Below are positions 53,729 to 63,209 of a stretch of 64,000 nt of DNA, in pieces. Below the pieces are notes generated by a model. That model saw only the letters and a program-made list of their open reading frames with translations, did no database searches and was not told where the DNA came from. Position 1 is the stretch's first letter; the number at the start of each line of letters is the position of its first letter. The translations under genes and the position numbers were made by a program. The stretch comes from Gadus chalcogrammus (lineage: Eukaryota > Chordata > Actinopteri > Gadiformes > Gadidae), in assembly GCF_026213295.1 (NCBI RefSeq), contig NC_079426.1:25690402-25754401 (forward strand), read 5' to 3'.

Positions 53729-54190
53729 TTAAGCCTGGGGGCCAGGAGGAGGAGTTGCCGGCGGCGCCGTGACAGTGGCTGTCGTGGGCCTATGGCGGCG
53801 ACGGGAGCCTGGAGCGGAGCGCTGCTGCCCGGGTGTAGGCGGAGGGCGGGAGACATGTCTCCGGAATTTCTCTGCCTCCACGGAAGTAGCCTGCATGTCA
53901 TCCGGCCTAGATGACAGACGGGGCCCGAACAGCCCGTCCGGGCTGATGGGGCACTCCAATTACTGTCGCCTCATCGGCTCAGGGATGCCCGGGGTCTGCT
54001 GCAGCCACAGGTTCCTCTGTATGAGTTGCTGCCACCGCGCCGGTGGAGCAGAGGCAGAGGATGACACCGGCGGTTTTCGCCACGTCGACTGCCTATTCGG
54101 CCAGACGATGAGGGTCAGCCGCCATGGTGGAGATGTTCTGTGCCAGCAGGGCGATGTTATTCACAGACATGCAGTCGCTTTTTTAGCATA
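53729..54190 (-). pseudogene. DIRS Gag-like C-terminal fragment
   Basis: The frame from 53959 reads MECPISPDGLFGPRL, matching the 'P.SP.GLFG' motif of DIRS/Ngaro Gag, followed by a basic Pro-rich end (RRHVSRPPPTPGQQRS). Upstream pieces (54190-53960) carry further Gag-like sense in shifted frames with stops. In these elements Gag packages the RNA. Broken. Confidence 0.6.
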
Positions 54191-54279
54191 CATTTTGGGG
54201 ACCTGTGTGGTTCGTACAGATCCGAAGAGTTTTTTTTTGGGGGGGGCAGGTGTCAATATTCCGTAATCTGACTGACTGA

Positions 54280-54896
54280 GACCCCGTCCACAGGAAGACG
54301 ATTTCATGGCGAAACCGCAAAGGTCTTGTACGATTCGGCCTTCCGTCCACACGAAGCCGGCGAATCCGCTGACCGAAACCGTAAACTTCTGAAACCACCC
54401 TAGGAGGTGGTTTCAAATCTACCCGGTTTCGTTTTGGATTCGTCTGGACGCCTGAAACCGACTGAAACCGTAAACCATGACGTCATCGCCACACCCCTCG
54501 GCCCTCTAGCCAATGACTGTTAAGCCCGCGGAGTCTCAGAACTCACAACAACAAAGATGATGGCGGACTACTGGCTCGTAATCGTTCTGCAGCAGATCAT
54601 GTCCCTTGTTGGGTTGCTAAGCCATTATTTATTCAGACTGTTGACTGACTGTTGGTTTGTGTTGTTAGTGGATCGGGGGGCAGCCTTTATGCGCATGCTC
54701 GCCTCTTCTTCTTATTTAATTTTCTTCTGGATTTCTGTAGCAGAAGCAGCGCCCCTTATGGGCCTGGCATGTGTACTACAGCGTTTCTACAGATCTACCC
54801 GGTTTCGCTTGACTCCGTCTTTACGGAGATACTCCGAAACCGGAAAGATCGAAACCGGAACGGTTTCGCCCGTTTCGGCTTCGTGTGGACGGGGCC
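54280..54896. mobile_element. Harbinger-like MITE with TGA target duplication
   Basis: GACCCCGTCCACAGGAAG and the inverse TTCGTGTGGACGGGGCC bound a 617-bp element; TGA occurs at 54277-54279 and 54897-54899. Internal TTTCGGCTTC/GAAACCG motifs recur in both directions. A 3-bp duplication suits Harbinger. Inserted in the DIRS relic. Confidence 0.7.
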
Positions 54897-55215
54897 TGAG
54901 ACCCCTCGAGCCTTCAAAGTATAGAAAAGTGATTCCGGAAATTATTTTGTTAGGGGACCAATCACAGCTCTTGCCGTCGCGTCGACTGAAGGTTAAATAT
55001 TTGATGCAGATGCGCACGTTAGAGCTTAGATCGGGCCCAGAAAATCAAGCCCGACCCGGCCCGAGCCCGTGCACGTTCTGTCCGAGCCTGGCCCGACACG
55101 ACACATTAACTGTAATTATGAGCCCTAGCCCGATTTCAACCCGACATTTATTTTAACACATATGTAACTTTGTACACATTTGATACTAGGCCTTCTGTGT
55201 TAAATATATATGTAA

Positions 55216-55360
55216 GGGATAATGCATAGAACGCCGGTCATTATCGGGAAAATAAGCCCCGACATGGTGAACAGTACACCGACGCGCAGCGAAGATGTCT
55301 TGCTACGCCCTGAAGGGGCTTATTTTCGATAATGACCGGCGACGTTCTATACATGAACCC
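55216..55360. repeat. Palindromic MITE, copy B
   Basis: GGGATAATGCATAGAACGCC...GGTCATTATC and the inverse GATAATGACCGGCGACGTTC; same family as 50995-51138. Confidence 0.85.
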
Positions 55361-55408
55361 GCTTATTACACGGTTACTTGCCAAAACTAAAAAAATAACT
55401 TCACATGG

Positions 55409-56810
55409 TCTCATCTCATCTCTCTCATCTCATCTTGTGGGCATCCTTACCAGATGCCCGAACCACCTCAGCTGACTCCTTTCTAAGTAAAGGAGCAGCG
55501 GCTCTAATCCGAGTTCCTCACGGATGGCTGAGCTTCTCACCCTCTCCCTAAGTGAGACGCCAGCCACCCTTCTGAGAAAACTCATCTCGGCCGCTTGTAC
55601 CCGCGATCTCGTCCTTTCGGTCATCACCCAACCGTCATGACCATAGGTGAGGATAGGAACGAAGATCGACCGGTAGATAGAGAGCTTTGCCTTGCGGCTC
55701 AGCTCTCTTTTCGTAACAACGGTACGGTAAAGCGAACGCAATACCGCCCCCGCTGCTCCGATTCTCCGGCCAATCTCACGCTCCATAGTACCCTCACTCG
55801 CGAACAAGACCCCGAGGTACTTGAACTCCTTCACTTGGGCTAAGGACTCATTTCCTACCCGGAGTAAGCAATCCACCGGTTTCCTGCTAAGAGTCATGGC
55901 CTCAGATTTAGCAGTGCTGATCCTCATCCCAGCCGCTTCACATTCGGCCGCCAGCCGATCCAGTGAGAGCTGAAGGTCACAGGCCGATGATCCAATGAGG
56001 ACCACATCATCTGCAAAAAGCAGTGACGAGATCCTCAGACCACTGAACTGCAACCCCTCCCCACCACGACTACGCCTCGATATCCTGTCCATGTATATCA
56101 CAAACAGGATTGGTGACAAGGCGCAGCTCTGGCGGAGACCCGCACACACTGAGAACAAAACTGACTGGCTGCCGAGGACGCGAACACAGCTCTCGCTTTG
56201 GGAGTACAGAGATTGGATGGCCCTGAGGATAGACCCCCTTACCCCATACTCCCGCAGCACCTCCCACAGTTTCTCCCGGGGGACCCGGTCATACGCCTTC
56301 TCCAGATCCACAAAACACATGTAGACCGGATGGGCATACTCCCAGGCCCCCTCCAGGATCCTTGCGAGAGTGAAGAGCTGGTCCGTAGTTCCACGTCCGG
56401 GGCAAAAAACCACATTGTTCCTCTTCAATCTGAGGTTCGACGATCGGCCGAACCCTCCTTTCCAGCACCTTGGAGTAGACCAGGGAGGCTGAGAAGTGTG
56501 ATACCCCGGTAATTGGCACACACTCTCTGGTCCCCCTTTTTGAACAGGGGAACCACCACCATGTTGAATAGGCGTGTCAACCATGACAGCCCCTCAACAA
56601 CCAGAGCCTTTAGCATTTCTGGCTGGATCTCATCAATCCCTGGGGCTTTGCCACTGCAGAGATGTTTGACTACCTCAGTGACCTCCACCAGGGAAATGGA
56701 CGACGAAACCCCATCAACCTCAAGCTCTGCCTCCAACATAGAGGGCGTGTTATTCGGATTCAGGAGTTCCTCAAAGTGTTCCTTCCAACGTCCGACGACC
56801 TCCTCAGTTG
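55409..56810 (-). mobile_element. Rex3-like LINE, copy 3, 5'-truncated, minus strand
   Basis: Flanked by the perfect 11-bp duplication ACTTCACATGG (55398-55408, 56811-56821). The 3' tail appears as TCTCATCTCATCTCTCTCAT at 55409. It includes RT from about SSTEEVVGRWKEHF to the C-terminal RTRSRVQAAEMSFLRRVAG region but is truncated at both the 5' end and, slightly, before the usual C-terminus. Confidence 0.92.
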
Positions 56811-56817
56811 ACTTCAC
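55430..56817 (-). pseudogene. Rex3-like reverse transcriptase, frameshifted
   Basis: A first frame (56817-56490) covers SGKAPGIDEIQPEMLKAL and VVVPLFKKGDQRVCANYRGI, missing about 15 codons (WESGTVPKEW region) seen in copy 2. After a shift near 56470, the frame 56440-55430 has EGAWEYAHPVYMCFVDLEKA (first catalytic Asp), GLRQSCALSP and LLFADDVVLIGSSACD (catalytic box), and continues through KYLGVLFASEGTMEREIGRR. Unlike copies 1 and 2 this one retains both catalytic regions, but the shift and truncation make it inactive. Confidence 0.88.
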
Positions 56818-57120
56818 ATGGTGTGCCTTTTTAAAATGTATTCGTTACCAGCATTCGTAGTGAACAGCACAGCAATAATAAATTGTCCACAAAGACGGTG
56901 ACGTCGCTTAGCAACTGAAGACGCTGGGGTCAACAAGTCACCGGACTACTACCAAAGTGAACGGAGCGTTCCACGGCATTGAGAAGACCTGTGTAATAAA
57001 GGCCTATAATATTTCTGTTTATGGCATAGATTTCTGCTCAGATTAGGCCAATAAAAACGCTTGATCAAAGGCCCGGCCCGAGGATAGTGGTGGGAAATAC
57101 CGGAGAAGGATGCACTTATC

Positions 57121-57420
57121 GTGCAGCAGGACGCCGGGTGCAAGTGCAGTTGGATGTGGTCATGGCTCAAATTAGAAGCCACGACTGAGGTGAATTCAGC
57201 GAAGCATAACTTTTCACTGTCTGACTTTTTCAAAAAAATTGAGAAAAAAGGATGTGCTAAATGCACACTCTGCATTAAAGAAATTAATTATGCCAGCAGG
57301 TGTGTACATGCCCTGTATGCACACTGTAAGGCAGACATTCATCTGAGGAAAGTGACAACAACAATAACTACACAAAGTGTTGCTCAGCTTCTCCGAAACC
57401 CTCTTCCAGAAACCCCCTAA
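57121..57420 (+). pseudogene. Zinc-finger fragment of a transposon protein
   Basis: The frame reads HNFSLSDFFKKIEKKG, then CAKCTLCIKEINYASRCVHA, LYAHCKADIHLRK. A C-x2-C, about 12 residues, then L..H....H layout with INYASR is seen at the N-terminus of transposase-derived teleost proteins and is BED-like in form. The frame ends at 57418 with no further homology. Parent element unknown; a hAT is most likely. Confidence 0.4.
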
Positions 57421-57659
57421 GCAGCAGATAAGATCAGGGACAGTGCCAGGCCTACACTGCCAGTACCTGTACCTGTGATCGCATATCCAATGCAGAGGCG
57501 TGTGTTTGTGTGTATGTGAAAATATTTAACTTAGTTTAAAAAGTCACTTTTTTTTATCTTTCTAGGCATATAGAATATAGCATAGGCCATCTCATGATAA
57601 TAGGATATCATGCAGTCATATTTTTTCCGACTTTGGGTAGCTCTCTCTTTTTTTGTCAT

Positions 57660-58415
57660 ACATGTGTTTGCATCCCTGTATTCATAACAGCCTCTTGCTG
57701 CATCATACACTGATGCGCTCTGTCTGTAAGCTTGGCCGTCAGCTGGTCTTTGGGTGTAGGGCAGCGGTCGCTGAGCCCCGGCTTCACTCCAGAGACAGCA
57801 CACATAGCGGGATCCAGCGGCGGTACCGCCCTGTAACCCCGGCTGTCAGACCCTCCGACTTCCTGACCTGGATAAATGTTTTCACCGGGGCCTCGAGCTT
57901 CCCGGGTACGGTCTGATGGCGGGAAACATCGGACAGATCGGGTCGAGACGGGCGGGGCGTGTCGCGGCCCCGAGCCCCCAGATGCCATGCAGCTGGTCCG
58001 GGCGTTAGGGGGCCTGAGGCATGGGCACCGCAAGGCCAAGGTTTGCGGCTGCCCTGGCGATAATGCCCGGTAGCTCTACCACCAAAGCTCCAACCACTGG
58101 AACTGAGGTGGCGGCAGAGACGGGCAATGCTGCTGCCCCGGGCCTCTCCATTCGGAGAGGGGAAGCCGGGGGAGACGCCCCCTCCTCGTCGCGGTCGGAG
58201 TCATCCGACTCCGAGCACACAAGGAGAGAGAGGGCATCGTCAACAGTAAAGTCGTCGGCCCATTCAGCAATGGCGGCGGCAGTGTTGGCTCTGCGCAGTC
58301 TGTCATCCGACGGCAGTGCCGCACAATGCCGACACAGACAGAGCGGCGAGAGCGCCAAGACGGCATGTTCATGCCCAAGGCAGCCCTGGCACATCTCATG
58401 GCCGTCATACGGCAA
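57660..58415 (-). pseudogene. DIRS Gag-like N-terminal fragment
   Basis: The frame from 58415 reads MPYDGHEMCQGCLGHEHAVL, a DGH..C..CLG..HA motif typical of DIRS/Ngaro Gag starts, followed by an acidic Ser-rich stretch (CSESDDSDRDEEGA). A second frame lower down contains QLTAKLTDRAHQCMMQQEAV, like the helical middle of the same Gag. The two are in different frames, and the protein would resume at 54190 beyond the insertion cluster. Confidence 0.6.
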
Positions 58416-58429
58416 GATGTAACCCGTGT

Positions 58430-59840
58430 TACATGTCTTTCAGATGCGGGTCGTCTTCGAGTCCATAATATCTATTTATATACTTCAGTATGCTACAAGA
58501 TCGCCCTGAAGAAAATGGGAGGAGAACGTCCGCTGGTACCTGCGTATATCTGCGAACTGCGGATGTGATTGAGGCCCCGTGGGCGTGATTGAGGCCCACG
58601 CTGTTGGTGGGCGGGGATTACAAATGTTTCAGTGCTACGGCTCACGCCTAAGGAAAACCCAATAGCGATAGCCTTAAAAGGCGAAGCCTATACGACATAG
58701 AACACAAGGAGAACAAAACAAAAGATACATGTAACCCCTCTGGCACCTAAGTCCTTAAGCTAGTGTGTTTATAAAACCAAGAGGCAGGGGTCATTATCTA
58801 TTTTAGATTCGATGAGGAGATTGGTTGTTATACTGTAAGGATATACCTGTAATATCCACCCCAAATAACTCACACGACAACCGATTGGCGATTTAGTTTG
58901 AAGAAAAATATATATATTGAAAACAAACTTATGGAGTCAGTATTCCACAATGCAGATATATGGAATGAAGAACAAAATACTGCTAAGGCACGAAAGTACC
59001 ACACTTCTAGTAATAGTAATAAACAATTTAGTATGATAACACAGTAATGTAGTTAAATTCACAAAGAACCTTAAACCTTCAATATCTTCATAAGTGGTTT
59101 TCTTAAATGAAATTGTACCAAACAAAAACCTCTGAGATCTCAGGAAAAAGAAATAATAAAATAATAATAGAAATTTGAGTCCACCCCAGAAGTCCTACCA
59201 CCCCAATGGATGTCAGATGAGGCAGTCCAGGAAGAGTATTGCAGGATGGAATGGCAATGTGAATGATGATCCCCTGGCAGAAGATGGAAAGCAACCAGGA
59301 TGGAGATATGGACAGATGACGGTCCTCTGAAGGCTCCACAAAAAAAAACCAGCCGGAATATCAATCAATAGTTCAACAGAGTTCTACACGATGTCCACAG
59401 CTTCTCAAGCGTCTCAATGTTTATCAATATCTTCTTTCTATTTCAGTTATCAACTTTCTGACTCAGTTTTATCAAGGTACAGCTATGTTGTTTCTCCAAC
59501 ATCCGCACGAACTGCGTAGCAGGCACGAGGAAGAACAAAGAAACACGTGCGAGTAAGATGATGACTCGTAGCGTTTTTTCTTCGCAACTAAAAGAGTATT
59601 GATTGCGCCTCTGCTGCCACCTTGTGACCAAATTGAGGAATAGGTTATTTCTTTAAAAAACTAAATTTAACAACAAATCACATGGAATGCAGCTTAATTT
59701 TCCAAAATAATGGAGGTAATAGCCTGGAAGATTTACTACCTGGGTTACATACACAAGAGGACTCAGAGAGCTCATGTGAGGATGAATAATAATGGGATAA
59801 TAGACTGAGCTACCAGCCTGGAGAGCTAAATGTTGCATCT
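58430..59840. other. No intact gene; probable LTR of a Gypsy element
   Basis: Non-coding. It precedes a Gypsy pol end at 59.84 kb. TGTAAGGATATACCTGTAAT near 58837 could be an LTR start, but no second LTR was found to confirm it. Confidence 0.3.
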
Positions 59841-60257
59841 CACAATCCTCCTCAAATTATTCGGCCGGAACCTGAGGCTGATATAGAGGGGGTCAGGTTT
59901 GATACTTCAGCCCCAGTGCCTGTGGACAATGACGCTACCGAAAATGATGTTACTAGAGTTGACACTGAAGAGGTGCCACAGACAGTTCCAGCTGCAGACG
60001 ACTGTCCTGGCGACCGGGAGCCAGAACTCACTGACATGCAACCACGTCGTTCACAGAGGGAAAGACGACCCAGAGAAACACTGACGGATGACTCATTAGG
60101 TCATCCAACGCATCATGTGGTGGAGCTTCACACTAACCTACTGTATGTTAATGCACTGGCCCCAGGATATGGACAATACTGTATGCCTTGGCCACCTCCA
60201 CAGATGTTTGGACCACACCTGGGTTGTCCTTCACTTGTGTCCATGGGATACTACTGA
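59840..60257 (+). pseudogene. Gypsy pol C-terminal fragment
   Basis: The frame reads through IIRPEPEADIEGVRFD to MQPRRSQRERRPRETLTDDS, LGHPTHH and a Pro-rich end, stopping at 60255. The motif RRSxRxRRPxxxLTYDxLGxPS at the very end of pol, after integrase, is common in teleost Gypsy-type polyproteins. The integrase core is not present upstream, where stops occur. Purine-rich GAGAAAGAAAGGAAAAAGAA at 60391-60410 may be a polypurine tract. Confidence 0.6.
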
Positions 60258-61239
60258 AGAACTGTTTGTAGATTGAGCATGGACTGATTTGGAAAGAGAA
60301 AAAAAAGTGGACACAGTAGAACTGTTTGTGAACTGAGTACTAACTGTCCCTGAAGTGTGTCCTCCGAGAAAAAGGACTGAGATCAGTTAAGAGAAAGAAA
60401 GGAAAAAGAAAAATACTGCTGTGTTCAGTTAATGACTGCTATCCTTGATTGTTAATACTTTACTGATTAAGACCAAATTTCTGATGATGATATTAAGGGG
60501 TTAATATTTCAAAAGCTACGTATTGTTTAATGTCTGACATAAGAATCCGGATATTTAGTTATTAAGCTTTGGCATTTTTGGCAACAGATCTCCAGAGAAG
60601 ATATTGAATGAACAGAAATGGTTTTGTGTCAAAGAAAACGCAGATAATTACACTATTGTTGCAACTGGTAAAGGTAAACTAAACTGAAGTTTAAACGCTT
60701 AATGGTGTTAATTAAGAGTAGAATGTGATTATATCACATGGCATGCAATATTTATATATTATAAGGGTAAAACCTGGAAATACAAATTTGAGGTAGAAAA
60801 GAAGACACTCCGGCGTCACATTTGGACTATAAATAGCCCTTGCACGGAGGTCCCATGGACGTCAACATTAGACGTTTGGTAGACGTCGAAAAAAAGATGC
60901 CACCTGGGCCTGGCGTCACAAAACAACCCCTTCAGTGGACCGAAATTTGAAGACCAATAATGACACAGAAAATACGTCACTCCGACGGTACATGGCGCAG
61001 TGGAATCATGTATACCTTTCCTGCAGTCATAGGCGTCCAAATTATGTCCAAAAAAATAACTCGGTTCAAAGGTGAAATGTTGTACGTCAAAATTACGTCC
61101 ATATTGGGTCACGGTTTGACTTCCAAATAGTGGACCTAGTTTTGGACGTCAAATAGATGTCAAGAATTGGTCATGGACCGACGGACCAGATATAAACATG
61201 ATCTGCAAGTCTATCCAACGTCCAATGTTTAGTGGGTTT
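60258..61239. other. No gene seen; TGGACGTCAA-rich repeat
   Basis: Between 60840 and 61220 the motif GACGTC and variants (TTGGACGTCAAATAG, GTAGACGTCG) recur about ten times in irregular spacing. Otherwise non-coding. Confidence 0.45.
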
Positions 61240-61450
61240 ATTCTCAGAATTCTGATTATAAACTCACAATTCTGACTTTAATCTCAGAACTCTGAGATTA
61301 AAGTCAGTATTCTGAGATTAAAGTCAGAATTCTGAGAAAAAAGTCAAAATTCTGTGATTAAAGTCAGAATTCTGATTTTAAACTCAGATCTATGGTATTC
61401 TGAGAATAAAGTAAGAATTCTGACTTTAATCTCATAATTCAGACTTTTTT
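61240..61450 (+). repeat. AATTCTGA-type satellite, left block
   Basis: Units of about 22 bases such as GATTAAAGTCAGAATTCTGA recur about nine times, some inverted (AATTCTGACTTTAATCTCAG), so the block is also partly palindromic. Confidence 0.9.
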
Positions 61451-62124
61451 AGGTTCAGTACTGACGTCCCACAGAGGGGGCGGTGTTGACGTGCTCATCC
61501 CCCTCTTGCCCACTGCATCCGTCAACGGACGGATCCCATTGACTTAGAATGAGGCGGTACCCCAATGCATTGTGGATCCATCCGTTCCGTTGGATCCGTC
61601 GGCTCCGTCAAGAAAGTTGAAAATGTTTCAAATTCTCAGGTTACGTTGTCGGGTTTGGCTGACGTATGCCTCTTCAAATACTACTCCCCCATCCGTCAGC
61701 CACGCCTTCCGTCATCCGTTGACAAACGGTGCAGTGGGTAGACGGTTGTGAGGTGAGAGTCTCGGGAGGTGGCTCTCTGTAGTTTGGACTTGTATATAGG
61801 AATTTAAACCGATAGACACGCGTTGCTCGACACTTTATTGAGGGAACCTTTTTGATTTATACATACACGTTGGAATTAAAAGACTGAATACCAAGCGCGG
61901 GCTGGGCAACAGGAGACTAGGTGCCTGTGCGGCGGGACACGGAGCTGTTTGCCTACGGTGGCTGTGGAACTGAGGTGGGTACCTCGCACCTAACCCCCTA
62001 GATAGGTAAGATTGCACTCACCCAGGGAAAGCTTAGGAACATACCTCAAATTCAACGCACCACAATGGGACAGACACACGGTTGTGTACCCAGGTAATGA
62101 TGGCTGCGGTAGGTCGGCATCGTA
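61451..62124. other. Insertion splitting the AATTCTGA satellite; no gene
   Basis: About 670 bases of unrelated sequence with repeated ATCCGT/CCGTC motifs (61500-61740). The satellite continues on the far side, so this is probably a mobile insertion. Termini not resolved. Confidence 0.45.
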
Positions 62125-62190
62125 ACAATTCTGAGATTAAAGTGAGAATTCAGAGTTTAAACTCAAATTTAAATTCTGAGAATAAAGTCA
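62125..62190 (+). repeat. AATTCTGA-type satellite, right block
   Basis: ATTCTGAGATTAAAGT and AATTCTGAGAATAAAGTCAG; same units as 61240-61450. Confidence 0.85.
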
Positions 62191-62261
62191 GTGTGGCCCT
62201 AATCCTTTTACGTATAAGCGGCTTTGTGAATTACTTTAAAAAAAAAAAAGAGATTTAGGCG

Positions 62262-62306
62262 CACTCCTAGCGGTAAGATAAAAAGCTTTGTGAATACGGC
62301 CCCTGA
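62262..62306 (-). mobile_element. Harbinger-like right end
   Basis: AAGCTTTGTGAATACGGCCC, the inverse of the GGCCGTATTCACAAAG start at 46347, with subterminal GCGGCTTTGTGAATTAC at 62217. Either the other end of one 16-kb nested element or an independent fragment. Confidence 0.5.
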
Positions 62307-62411
62307 TTTATCTTCTTATCATCTGTGGTGGTTAGCCAAAGAGGCTGACCCATAAAAGTGACCTCAGAGGGTTTAATGAGAACAGTTTGTTTGTTGATGT
62401 GTGGATCTTAC

Positions 62412-62521
62412 TTGTTGTATAGGACCAGGTCGGGTCTCCAGATGTCCTTCGATGGGACTCTGATCTTCTTGATCCCACTGTAGTCGTCAGGGTTCCAGTT
62501 AAGGTTGACATCCGTCCACCT
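62412..62521 (-). CDS. chrna1: Muscle nicotinic acetylcholine receptor alpha-1, exon 4
   Basis: Reads [36 protein letters not shown] with the last Asn split (AA|T) onto exon 5; donor GTAAG at 62411. This is the loop region around the conserved WNP, IP and WRPDLVLYN motifs of all muscle-type alpha subunits. The 110-bp length known for this exon would put its start at 62521, but the two bases before it are GG, not AG. The nearest AG gives an exon two bases shorter starting just before the Trp codon. So the acceptor is unusual here, or a small indel is present. The remaining coding sequence is intact. Confidence 0.9.
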
Positions 62522-62595
62522 CCATGAACATCTTTGAAGCTCTGCTCATCGGGCCTTGCCACGTGAGGTATGAGAAGAAGAGGCCGATCTCTTAC

Positions 62596-62642
62596 CTGCT
62601 TTAGACGGACACATTACTGGTCACAATCTGGTTCACCTCATC
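62596..62642 (-). CDS. chrna1: Muscle nicotinic acetylcholine receptor alpha-1, exon 3 (47 bp instead of 45)
   Basis: Between acceptor CTCCCGAG and donor GTAAGAG the exon reads DEVNQIVTSNV, then TCCGTCTAAAGCAG where CGTCTAAAGCAG (RLKQ) is expected. The family exon is 45 bp, so two bases (TC) are extra, giving a frameshift and an immediate TAA. DEVNQIVT.NVRLKQ is among the most conserved segments of muscle-type subunits. Either this allele or copy is disrupted, or the reference has a small error. Confidence 0.85.
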
Positions 62643-63062
62643 CTCGGGAGGGAGGTGAAAGAGAAGATCTTTACATTTAGATAGATGGAGACGTTTCTAA
62701 AGCTGAATCATGAATCCAGAATATCCCTCAACCAAATCCGTGATTTCCTCAAATTGGTTAAAATTTGTGAAAAGGGACATAATGGGACTGCAATGCATCC
62801 AAGTCCATCAAACCTTAGCGATGTTAAGATAAAGGGTGTTGATGGGTCACCTAGTTATAGGGAAGGGGTTCACCTGCCCTAAGGAAGAATCAATGTGAAT
62901 GCATGTCCCTGTTATATATTATATGTGCTGCAGAACAGGAACCTGCTGGAAATCAGCTATTTTACTGAGACAGGCCAGTTTTAAATTGTAACTTTGTTAC
63001 TTTTAATACTTTCCTGTATTATAAATATAAAATAAATAAAGATGTGTTGATGAGCCTCTCAC
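62643..63062 (-). other. chrna1: CHRNA1 intron 2, about 420 bp
   Basis: Lies between exon 2 donor GTGAGAGG (63062) and exon 3 acceptor (62643). No transposable element seen. Confidence 0.7.
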
Positions 63063-63205
63063 CACGCTGATGAGCTGGATGAGCTGCAGCCCCACCGTCA
63101 CCACCACCGGCTCTCTGAAGTGGTTGACGGGCCGTACCACCTTGTTGTAGCCGGTAAACAGGGTCTTCACCATACGGGTCTCAGCCTCGGAGCCCAGCGC
63201 CAGGC
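63063..63205 (-). CDS. chrna1: Muscle nicotinic acetylcholine receptor alpha-1, exon 2
   Basis: Reads [48 protein letters not shown], bounded by acceptor (TG)nTCAG and donor GTGAGAGG. It covers the end of the signal peptide (GLALG) and the N-terminal helix and first beta strand of the mature subunit (SE.ET..V..LF..Y....RPV). The length of 143 bp fits the family. Exon 1, with the start codon and signal peptide, is expected at higher coordinates and was not identified in the remaining 0.8 kb. Confidence 0.93.
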
Positions 63206-63209
63206 CTGA

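Larger units (their letters stand above)
52100..58420 (-). mobile_element. DIRS-type retrotransposon relic, split by later insertions
   Basis: Read on the minus strand, Gag-like N-terminal sequence (58415-57660), Gag-like C-terminal sequence (54190-53729) and reverse-transcriptase pieces (53116-52589, 52487-52300) are in the order of a DIRS/Ngaro element. The stretch 54200-57600 between the gag halves holds younger insertions (Harbinger-like MITE, palindromic MITE, Rex3 copy 3). No tyrosine recombinase was recognised. Confidence 0.65.
43895..62411 (-). other. chrna1: CHRNA1 intron 4, about 18.5 kb, filled with transposable elements
   Basis: It is bounded by GTAAG (62411) and CTTACCAG (43895) in minus orientation. 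Phase is conserved: exon 4 ends AA and exon 5 begins T, making Asn. It contains two Rex3 copies, several hAT and Harbinger pieces, a DIRS and a Gypsy remnant, described separately. Confidence 0.85.

Noticed and set aside
55995..56324. Plus-strand frames over 55.6-56.9 kb
   Set aside because: Shadows of the minus-strand Rex3 copy 3.
61240..61450. Possible CRISPR-like array (regular short repeats)
   Set aside because: Units are adjacent without unique spacers, partly inverted, and the genome is vertebrate; this is a satellite.
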